Positions 8,127 through 14,690 of a stretch of 64,000 nt of DNA are shown here, in pieces. Position 1 is the first letter of the stretch; each line of letters begins with the position of its first letter. The DNA is from Haloferula luteola. Its GTDB lineage: Bacteria; Verrucomicrobiota; Verrucomicrobiia; Verrucomicrobiales; Akkermansiaceae. The stretch spans positions 1 to 64,000 of the forward strand of contig NZ_JACHFD010000022.1 of the NCBI RefSeq assembly GCF_014201715.1. Direction: 5' to 3'. The position numbers were made by a program, and so were the translations under genes. Below the pieces are notes generated by a model. The model saw nothing but the letters and a program-made list of their open reading frames with translations. It was not told where the DNA came from and searched no databases.

Positions 8127-9020
8127 ATGAGCCCCGAAAATGGTCGACCGCCCCGCCTGAGTTTGCAGGACCTCACTGACGAAGAAGCCATCTTTCAAGC
8201 CGTCCGTAATCAATGCATTCAATCCCCTTTTACCATTCTGCCTTTGGCCTTGGCGGCGGGAATGTTGCTGCTGACGGGAGCTTTCAGTTGGGGCTTCTTC
8301 GGGGTTTTTGCTGCGGTGGTGCTGGGAGTCGTGGGAGTGGCTGCTTTCGTTTTCAATTTGTGGATCCGCGGCGAAACGTTGGCCAGGCGGCACGTGAAAG
8401 GCCTGATGGAGCGGATGAAGAACGAGCGGCAAGCGGCATTGAGCGACGTCGAAAACATGTGCGCGAGCATCGGGCTGGGCGAGGCGGCCAAGGAGGCGCG
8501 GGAACTGGGCGAGGCCATCGCGCTGTACACCGGATTTCTCGAAACGCGAGCTGGAGCCACGCTGGGCGATGCCGTGGGCCAACGTTTGGAATTGGTCGAG
8601 TCCGCGCGGGCGGCAGGTGTGGCGCACTTGCGAAGGGCTGCCGAAATTCACATGGCGCTCCGTGGCATCGACATGGCTCAGTTGCGAGCGGAGGTGACCG
8701 AGTGGGAGGCAGCACTTCACTCGCCATCCGCCCATCGTTCGGTGCTGGAAAGCAAGTTGTTTGCCCATGCTCAGCAGATCGAGCGGTATGGAAAATTGTC
8801 CGGCGTCAGGGACGAGCTGATTGCGCGTTCCAACGAGCTCGAGGCGGCGATCAAGAATGCGTATTTGTCGGATGCCGGCCGTTCCGATCTTACCCGCGAT
8901 GGGGAAATCGACAATCCCGCCCATCGCTTGTCGCGAGTGATCTCCGCCGCCGAGGTGGCCGAGGCGGAACTGCGTGAGTTCCTCCACGAAACCTCATCTC
9001 TCTCCCACGAAAGTACCTAA
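8127..9020 (+). CDS. two-TM helical membrane protein of the envelope locus
   Basis: A 297-aa protein I cannot assign to a named family. The first 30 residues are cytoplasmic and charged. Two adjacent hydrophobic helices (about 35-54 and 55-78) form a hairpin. The remaining 220 residues are almost entirely predicted helix, rich in A, E, R and L with heptad-like spacing, typical of a coiled-coil domain. The frame is open upstream to 7875, but that would overlap the preceding gene by 226 bases. ATG 8127 gives a 25-bp gap like the others in this locus. It lies 12 bp before the PspA-like gene, the tightest gap here apart from those at the ABC ATPase gene, suggesting that the two coiled-coil proteins work together. 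A role as membrane partner or adaptor of the PspA-like protein is inference. Confidence 0.7.
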   Translation: MSPENGRPPRLSLQDLTDEEAIFQAVRNQCIQSPFTILPLALAAGMLLLTGAFSWGFFGVFAAVVLGVVGVAAFVFNLWIRGETLARRHVKGLMERMKNERQAALSDVENMCASIGLGEAAKEARELGEAIALYTGFLETRAGATLGDAVGQRLELVESARAAGVAHLRRAAEIHMALRGIDMAQLRAEVTEWEAALHSPSAHRSVLESKLFAHAQQIERYGKLSGVRDELIARSNELEAAIKNAYLSDAGRSDLTRDGEIDNPAHRLSRVISAAEVAEAELREFLHETSSLSHEST

Positions 9021-9032
9021 CCCACCAACGAT

Positions 9033-9863
9033 ATGGACCTGTTCAAAGCAATCGCCCGGTTTTTCACCTTCAAATGGCTGTGGGCCGGCGGCAAGGTCAA
9101 CAAGGCTGCCGAAGAGACCTTCACCTCCTCTGCTGAGGGAGTGGGGATGGCCTTCGACATTCAAAAGGACAAGGAGATCAAAGACCACGCCGAGTTCATC
9201 AAGGCGGTGGCGACCTTGGCTGCCAATGTCGAATCTTCTCGCGAGCGCTTGGAAGAAAGCCTCGAGCGTGAGGAAGCTGCCATCAAGATGCGCGATGCTG
9301 CCAAAATTCAGCTCGCTAAGGTGCTCAAGTCTGCAGGGCTTTCCCGCGAGGAAGCGCAGACCCACCCAGAGGTGATGAAGTGGCAGCAAGCTTTCATCGA
9401 CTACCAGGGCAAGATTCGAACGGAAGATGAACTTCAGGCACGATTGGAGCCGGAGCTAGCCGAGCGCCAGGCGCGGCTCGATCAGCTGAAAACTCAACTC
9501 GCGAAGCGGCAGCGGGAGATCAAAGGGCTCGACGATCAAAAAGCTCAAGCGATTGCCGACTTTGTCGATGCCAAGACGACCTCTGAACTCATGGATCGAC
9601 TCAGTGGTCTTGAGGCCTCCTCGGACCGCTCGGCGATCAACACGGTGACCTCGCGGATTTCCCAAATGAAGCAGCAAGCCCGTATCAAGTCCGAGCTTGA
9701 AGGGGCATCTGCCGATTCGATTGAAGTCGAGTTGGAGAAGACCCTGGCTGATCAGGCAGGTCTTGATTTGCTCGACGAAATGCTCGCTGCGGACACTCCG
9801 GAATCCGTTTCCGACAAAGCGGCTGCGGACCAGCCCGATTCCGAAGGCGAACTCAAGGCCTGA
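9033..9863 (+). CDS. PspA/IM30-like coiled-coil protein
   Basis: A 276-aa protein without signal peptide. The N-terminal segment (MDLFKAIARFFTFKWLW) looks like the membrane-binding amphipathic helix of PspA/Vipp1 proteins. From about residue 60 to 175 it is a long charged coiled coil (RERLEESLEREEAAIK; ERQARLDQLKTQLAKRQREI). A shorter helix pair follows (residues 190-225, SRISQMKQQARIKSELEG), then an acidic disordered tail. This order matches the ESCRT-III-like layout of the PspA/IM30 family, which binds stressed membranes from the cytoplasmic side. Sequence identity to classical PspA is low, so PspA-like is a structural call. Position next to a two-TM helical protein and in an operon with an AAA+ ATPase supports a membrane-maintenance role. 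Confidence 0.65.
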   Translation: MDLFKAIARFFTFKWLWAGGKVNKAAEETFTSSAEGVGMAFDIQKDKEIKDHAEFIKAVATLAANVESSRERLEESLEREEAAIKMRDAAKIQLAKVLKSAGLSREEAQTHPEVMKWQQAFIDYQGKIRTEDELQARLEPELAERQARLDQLKTQLAKRQREIKGLDDQKAQAIADFVDAKTTSELMDRLSGLEASSDRSAINTVTSRISQMKQQARIKSELEGASADSIEVELEKTLADQAGLDLLDEMLAADTPESVSDKAAADQPDSEGELKA

Positions 9864-9900
9864 GTCGCGGCACTCAACCCACTCTCAAATCCAGTAACTC

Positions 9901-10941
9901 ATGAAATCCACTTTTGCATCCCTCGCTTTGGCGGCGGGCCTGTTGACCCCTGCGGTTGCTTCGGCTCAGGCCGATGGAGAATACACCTTCGGTTGGAGCA
10001 ACTACATTGGCTGGTGTCCGGTGAAATACCTCGCTGATACTGGACTGCTCGAAAAGCATGCGAAGAAGAACGGCATCTCCATTCATGTGGAGGAGTTCGG
10101 CTATGTTGCGTCGATTGACGCATTCAAAGCGAAGAGCATCGACGTGGTGCCCGTCACAACGATGGATGCCCTGACTTTGATCAGCCAGGCGGGCATCGAT
10201 ACTTCATTCTTCGTGGTGGGTGATTACTCGAACGGCAACGACATGTGGCTCGCGAAAGGGGCACGCTCGGTGGCGGACCTCAAGGGAACGACGGTTTACG
10301 GGGAAGAGTTCACGGTCAGTCACTACTTGGTTTACCGTGGTATCGTGCTCGGAGGGCAAAAGGAATCGGACTACAAGTTTGCCCACCGGGCAGAGAAAGG
10401 GATCGTGAGTGGATTTACCACCGATGATGCTGCGAAGAAATCGACGGCGACCTGGAATCCTCATGCCCTAGGCTTGCTGCAGCAACCCGGGGTGGTTTCG
10501 GTCTTCGATTCCTCGAAGATTCCGGGGGAGATCCTGGATGGATTCGTGATGCGGAGTGATTTGCTGAAGGCCGATCCGAAGCTGGCCACGGCGATATCAG
10601 GGGCGTGGTTTGAGGCCATGGCAACTCTGAGCGGCGGCGGCCAGGACGCGGAGGATCTTATTGCCACGATCGCGCAAGCCGCGAATGTCACGGTGGCGGA
10701 GGCCAAGGCGCAGTTGAAGACCACCCACTTCTACACCACTCCAGAATCGATGACGGCTGAACTGAAATCGAAGGCTCATCAGCAAGCGACGACCTTGGTG
10801 CGGGACTTCTGTTTTGATCAGGGACTGCTCGGTGAAGATGCCGAAGAGGCAGGATACTTGGGCATCCAATTCGCCGACGGGAAGGTCCTTGGTGATTCAG
10901 GAAATGTGAAACTCCGATTTCAGCCGGTGGCTGCGGAGTGA
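9901..10941 (+). CDS. ABC transporter periplasmic binding protein (NMT1/THI5-like, urea-carboxylase-region type)
   Basis: A 346-aa protein with a clear signal peptide (residues 1-22, cleavage after ASAQA or ASA). The mature part follows, from memory, the pattern of the binding-protein family named after urea-carboxylase gene clusters (TIGR03427). Landmarks are WSNYIGWCPVKYLAD at the start, VVGDYSNGND, TVSHYLVYRG, TTDDAAKKSTATWNP, KIPGEILDGFVMRSDLLK and the terminal GDSGNVKLRF. No urea carboxylase or allophanate hydrolase is encoded here, so urea as ligand is not supported; the family name reflects context only. It precedes the permease by 37 bp. It is the only one of the three binding proteins in the locus without an OmpA domain and is the best candidate for the transporter's soluble receptor. 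Confidence 0.88.
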   Translation: MKSTFASLALAAGLLTPAVASAQADGEYTFGWSNYIGWCPVKYLADTGLLEKHAKKNGISIHVEEFGYVASIDAFKAKSIDVVPVTTMDALTLISQAGIDTSFFVVGDYSNGNDMWLAKGARSVADLKGTTVYGEEFTVSHYLVYRGIVLGGQKESDYKFAHRAEKGIVSGFTTDDAAKKSTATWNPHALGLLQQPGVVSVFDSSKIPGEILDGFVMRSDLLKADPKLATAISGAWFEAMATLSGGGQDAEDLIATIAQAANVTVAEAKAQLKTTHFYTTPESMTAELKSKAHQQATTLVRDFCFDQGLLGEDAEEAGYLGIQFADGKVLGDSGNVKLRFQPVAAE

Positions 10942-10978
10942 GCGTCCCATTTGAGTTCTCTCCAGCCCGATCACTCGC

Positions 10979-11827
10979 TTGAATTTTCTTCGCACTGATG
11001 CCCGCATTCCCTGGTACGGGCGGCTTGCCTTGATGCTGCTGCCCGTGCTGCTGCTGGGGTTCACCTATGTCCGGAAATCAAGCGAGCTGGAGGCCACCGA
11101 TCGCGCCCGCCTGATGCCAACCGTGGATAAGTTGGTGGATGCCGCCAAGAAGGTCGCATTGCCGATTCCTGCTCCGGATCGAGAAAGTGAGCGGCGCAAA
11201 GAGCTGCGCTTGGAGCGGCAGTTTCTCATCTATAAGGATACGGTTGCCAGCTTCAAGCGGATGGGTTGGGCCGCGATGGTGATTCTCCTGGCCGTGCCGA
11301 TAGGGGTGATGATGGGGAGCTATCCCTGGGCGGAGAATCTGGGTCGGACGGTGATGGTAATCCTGAGTATGATCCCGGCGCTGGCCCTGCTCTCGATCTT
11401 GTTTCTGACCCTTGGCACGGGAGAGGTCGCCAAAGTGGCGTTGATCGTTCTAGGTGTGTTTCCTGTGGTTTGTTTGGACACCTATCTGAGAGCTAAAGCT
11501 TTGCCCCGGGAGCAATTCTTCAAGGCGCAGAGTCTCGGTGCCTGTGAGCTGGAGCTTCCCTGGAGGGTGGTATTTCCGCAGATCTGGCCGGAAGTGCTCA
11601 ATACGATCCGGCTCAATTTGGGAGTGATGGCGGTGTTGATGATTGCCGGGGAATCGATCTCTGCCGAGGCGGGAATCGGCTATCGGATTTTCATCAAATT
11701 CTATCGGACGACAGCGATGAATTCGACGATTGTCTATGTGATCTGGCTCACTCTTCTGATGTTTCTCCTCGATGCGGCGATCAGCCAGTGGATCAAGCAA
11801 CGATACAAATGGCTGGCGGGGCAATGA
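10979..11827 (+). CDS. ABC transporter permease (SsuC/TauC-type)
   Basis: A 282-aa inner-membrane protein starting at TTG 10979. ATG 11030 is an alternative that would trim 17 residues. The first helix (about 12-30) is followed by a charged extracytoplasmic or loop segment of some 55 residues (31-85), longer than in typical SsuC/TauC permeases. Four to five further helices follow. The EAA-type cytoplasmic loop that docks the ATPase is visible as KAQSLGACELELPWRVVFPQ. The family forms homodimers with a nitrate/taurine-class ATPase. The stop codon overlaps the start of the ATPase gene in an ATGA arrangement, so translation is probably coupled. No strong ribosome-binding site is seen upstream of the TTG. 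Confidence 0.86.
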   Translation: MNFLRTDARIPWYGRLALMLLPVLLLGFTYVRKSSELEATDRARLMPTVDKLVDAAKKVALPIPAPDRESERRKELRLERQFLIYKDTVASFKRMGWAAMVILLAVPIGVMMGSYPWAENLGRTVMVILSMIPALALLSILFLTLGTGEVAKVALIVLGVFPVVCLDTYLRAKALPREQFFKAQSLGACELELPWRVVFPQIWPEVLNTIRLNLGVMAVLMIAGESISAEAGIGYRIFIKFYRTTAMNSTIVYVIWLTLLMFLLDAAISQWIKQRYKWLAGQ

Positions 11828-12789
11828 GTGATCCGATCGAACGCAAAGTGGTGGTGGAAATCCGCGACGCGGAAGTGACCTACCGATCGCGCCCCAAGTT
11901 CCGGTGGCGGGATGGGCCAGGAATCGAGCGAGAGAGCTTCACGGTGTTCAGAAATCTGAATCTTCGGATTCGTGAGGGAGAGTTCGCGACGATTGTCGGC
12001 CCGAGTGGCTGCGGGAAATCGACGCTCTTCCGCTTGATTCTCGGGTCCCAGTTTCCCACGGCGGGAGAAGTATGGGTGGATGGGGAGCCAGTGCGGCATG
12101 TGACTCCGAAGACGGGCATCGTTTATCAGCGGTATTCGCTGTTTCCTCATCTTACGGTCGCGGACAATATCGCTTTGGGTCCTTTGCTGCGACAGACCGG
12201 GCCTCTGGAATCGACGGTCCGTGGTCTTGGCCCGCGGTACCGGAGGGTGCAGCGTGAAGCACGCGCCGAAGCCCGTGGATTGCTCGGGCGCATCGGTTTG
12301 ACGAACAAGGATGGGGATAAGTATCCGCAGGAACTTTCCGGTGGCATGCAACAGCGGGTGGCCATTGCTCAGGCCATGATCGTGAAGCCCAAGGTACTGA
12401 TGATGGACGAGCCCTTCGGTGCGCTGGATCCAAGTACTCGCGAGGACATGCAGCTGTTCATTCTGGAGCAAGCGGCGGCGCACGGTCTGACGGTGATTTT
12501 TGTGACCCATGATCTCGACGAGGCGGTGTTTTTGGGCACGCGTTGCATCGGAATCTCCCAGTACTATACTTGTCGGGATAACGAACCTAAGGTGGGAGCG
12601 AAGATCGTCACGGACCGGGATATCTCGGCGGCACTGGATCTGCCCCATCCCCGTCCACCGAAGGTGGTCGATTCTCCAGCTTTTCGGGAGCTTCGAAGGA
12701 AGATTCACGAGGATGTTCTCGATCCTGAAAGGTGTCAGAGGGTCGACGCCTTCGATCACGATCATCCCGACAGTCAGCCGATTCATTGA
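11824..12789 (+). CDS. ABC transporter ATP-binding protein (NrtD/TauB-type)
   Basis: A 321-aa cytoplasmic ATPase with all motifs: Walker A 59-66 (GPSGCGKS), Q-loop Q102, signature LSGGMQQ 171-177, Walker B with D195-E196 (VLMMDEP) and switch H229 (VTHD). Two features are unusual for the nitrate/taurine class. There is a charged insertion before Walker A (residues 20-40) and a second of about 20 residues between the Q-loop and the signature (near 122-145, PLESTVRGLGPRYRRVQ). A C-terminal extension of about 80 residues follows the nucleotide-binding core. It overlaps the permease gene by four bases and ends two bases before the AAA+ gene. It energises the transporter formed by the upstream permease; the substrate is unknown. 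Confidence 0.9.
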   Translation: MSDPIERKVVVEIRDAEVTYRSRPKFRWRDGPGIERESFTVFRNLNLRIREGEFATIVGPSGCGKSTLFRLILGSQFPTAGEVWVDGEPVRHVTPKTGIVYQRYSLFPHLTVADNIALGPLLRQTGPLESTVRGLGPRYRRVQREARAEARGLLGRIGLTNKDGDKYPQELSGGMQQRVAIAQAMIVKPKVLMMDEPFGALDPSTREDMQLFILEQAAAHGLTVIFVTHDLDEAVFLGTRCIGISQYYTCRDNEPKVGAKIVTDRDISAALDLPHPRPPKVVDSPAFRELRRKIHEDVLDPERCQRVDAFDHDHPDSQPIH

Positions 12790-12791
12790 TC

Positions 12792-14615
12792 ATGCATGAC
12801 ACGACGCCGGGGCCGACGCCCCCATTCATGGAAGCCCTGGTCGATGGGGTGAAGTTCCGCGGTAAGCGGGTATTTGTCCTCACCGGTGATACTCTTGGGA
12901 CTTTTCCTAACCGGGATGATGCCGGGTACTCCACGCTGGAGGAGCGGCTTTGCCAGAGTTTTGGTGAAAGGTTCACGATGGTGAGGCTCGATCTGGCGAT
13001 GGGCGTCGGGTTCTACGACCGAGGTCAGCGTCGAGAGTTGTTCGACGCGATCGGATGGAAGTCTCCTGAGGAGGTTCAGACATCCGCAGACCCATTGGGC
13101 GGGTTGATCGACTTTGGCTCGGAGATGGTGAACCGCCATCTGCGTGGCCGCCAGGGCTCTCCGGCCCCTCCGCCTGCTCCGACACCGGCCCAGCTTCTTG
13201 AGCGAACACGCCAAAGGCCGGGAGCGGCATTGGTTTTGCTACGGGAGCTTTCGGAGTCGGTAAGAGAGGCGATGGACCGCGGAGTACGCGTGAAGCCGCT
13301 GGCAACGATCATCCGGCTCGCAGGGGCATTTTTTCCACCGGGGGAATTGGGGCGATTGTCGGAGTTGGATCGGAACCGGCTGGCGACGCTACTGAGTTGG
13401 ATGGGAGATTCCGGGTATGCGGCGGGGGGGCATGTGACGTTCCTGGTGGCGGATACTCGCGCGGAATTGAATACTCGGATTCCGGCGCTGCCTCTATGCC
13501 AGGTGGTGGAAGTGGGTTTTCCTGATGAGGCGACGCGACGCCATTTCATTGAGCAGTGGACGATTCCGAGCCGAGGGGAGGGTGAACTTTCGACTCCGAC
13601 GTTTGAGCGGGGGATGAACGACTTCATTGAGGAATCTGCGGGTTTAGGGCTTCCTGCGGTGGCTTCGTTGTTGGAGGAGAGCGCCAGTTCGGGGCGATCG
13701 GTGACGAGGGAGTCCGTCAGCCAATTGCTGAATGAGCTTTTGCGTGCGCAGTTGGACGGAGTGGTGACGATCAAACGACCCCGTCATGGCGATCGCGACC
13801 TTTGTGGTTATGGGGGCCAGAGGGAAGCGATTCGGCGAATTTTTCGTGATGCTGAGGATCCAGAAACCGCGATTGCTGCGTTTGTGGTTTCGGGACCGAA
13901 TGGAGTGGGGAAGACCTTCAATGTGGAAGCGCACGCCGCGGACTCGGGAAGAATTGTGATCGAGTTGTCGCGCATCCGTTCGTCGGATTTTGGCGGCACG
14001 GATCGATTGTTTGAGACGGTTCGGCGCTATGTGGAGATTTACGGGAAGGTGGCGATTTTGGTCGATGAGGCGCATGCTGCTTTCGGAAGCATCCACTCGG
14101 GTGATACCCACGAGACGGAGAAGCGATTGATGGCGAACATCATCAAGATGATGTCAGACAAGGATTTGCTTTCCAAGGTGGTGTGGTGCCTGATGACGAC
14201 GCGGCCCGACCTTTTGGATCCCGACGTGTTGAGCCGGGCGCCCAAGCAGATTCCCCTCTTTGATCTTGAGGGAGAAGAGCGGCAGGATTTTTATGCCGCG
14301 ATGTTGTCTCGGCGAGGAATCCAGGTGGAGGCCGGGGAACTGGAATCTGTCGTCGCGGCAACTTCTTGGTATTCGAATCGAGATCTCGATTCGCTGATTC
14401 GAGAGGTCAAGAGCATGCGGCGAGAAGATCCGGGGATTTCTTTGCTGGAGGTGCTTGAAACCTGGTCGGCTTCGAAGGGCATTGTGGCGAAGCGCGAGGC
14501 GCAAGCCTGGGTGGCAGCGGCGACGAGCAGCTATCCTGGCTTGGTGCCGGATCGGTTCAAGGTGCCCGATTTGGACGACCGATTGCGTCGGGAGAAGGGG
14601 GTATTGGGAGGCTGA
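12792..14615 (+). CDS. AAA+ ATPase with degenerate N-terminal half, last gene of the envelope locus
   Basis: A 607-aa cytoplasmic protein. The C-terminal half is a complete AAA+ module: Walker A 368-375 (GPNGVGKT, K374), Walker B with D425-E426 (ILVDEAHAAF), a sensor-1-like TTRPDLLDP and an LSRA segment where an arginine finger is expected. The N-terminal half (VFVLTGDTLGTF; then GHVTFLVADTRAELNTRI) has an AAA-like layout but no P-loop, so it may be an inactive first domain or an adaptor. No GAFTGA loop is present, so it is not a PspF-type sigma-54 activator. The start at ATG 12792 follows the ABC ATPase stop by two bases; a longer frame from 12732 would overlap that gene. With the PspA-like protein it could form a Vps4/ESCRT-III-like pair, or a MoxR-like pair with the VWA protein (inference). 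Confidence 0.82.
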   Translation: MHDTTPGPTPPFMEALVDGVKFRGKRVFVLTGDTLGTFPNRDDAGYSTLEERLCQSFGERFTMVRLDLAMGVGFYDRGQRRELFDAIGWKSPEEVQTSADPLGGLIDFGSEMVNRHLRGRQGSPAPPPAPTPAQLLERTRQRPGAALVLLRELSESVREAMDRGVRVKPLATIIRLAGAFFPPGELGRLSELDRNRLATLLSWMGDSGYAAGGHVTFLVADTRAELNTRIPALPLCQVVEVGFPDEATRRHFIEQWTIPSRGEGELSTPTFERGMNDFIEESAGLGLPAVASLLEESASSGRSVTRESVSQLLNELLRAQLDGVVTIKRPRHGDRDLCGYGGQREAIRRIFRDAEDPETAIAAFVVSGPNGVGKTFNVEAHAADSGRIVIELSRIRSSDFGGTDRLFETVRRYVEIYGKVAILVDEAHAAFGSIHSGDTHETEKRLMANIIKMMSDKDLLSKVVWCLMTTRPDLLDPDVLSRAPKQIPLFDLEGEERQDFYAAMLSRRGIQVEAGELESVVAATSWYSNRDLDSLIREVKSMRREDPGISLLEVLETWSASKGIVAKREAQAWVAAATSSYPGLVPDRFKVPDLDDRLRREKGVLGG

Positions 14616-14636
14616 GCGAAGAGAAAGATCAGGGAC

Positions 14637-14672
14637 AAAAAAGGCCCCGGCGGATGGAATTCCGCAGGGGCC
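14637..14672 (-). terminator. Rho-independent terminator for the metzincin gene
   Basis: A GC-rich hairpin (GGCCCC at 14643-14648 pairing with GGGGCC at 14667-14672, extended by GCGG/CCGC) is followed on the minus strand by six T residues. It lies just past the stop of the minus-strand gene at 14691 and may act in both directions to close the nine-gene locus, whose last stop is at 14615. Confidence 0.85.
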
Positions 14673-14690
14673 GGTGCCGATAGGAGACGA

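Noticed and set aside
9901-12789. Annotation as a urea transporter
   Set aside because: Only the family name points to urea; no urea-related enzyme is encoded and the neighbours are envelope proteins.
12792-14615. AAA+ protein as a PspF-type sigma-54 activator
   Set aside because: No GAFTGA loop and no C-terminal helix-turn-helix are visible.
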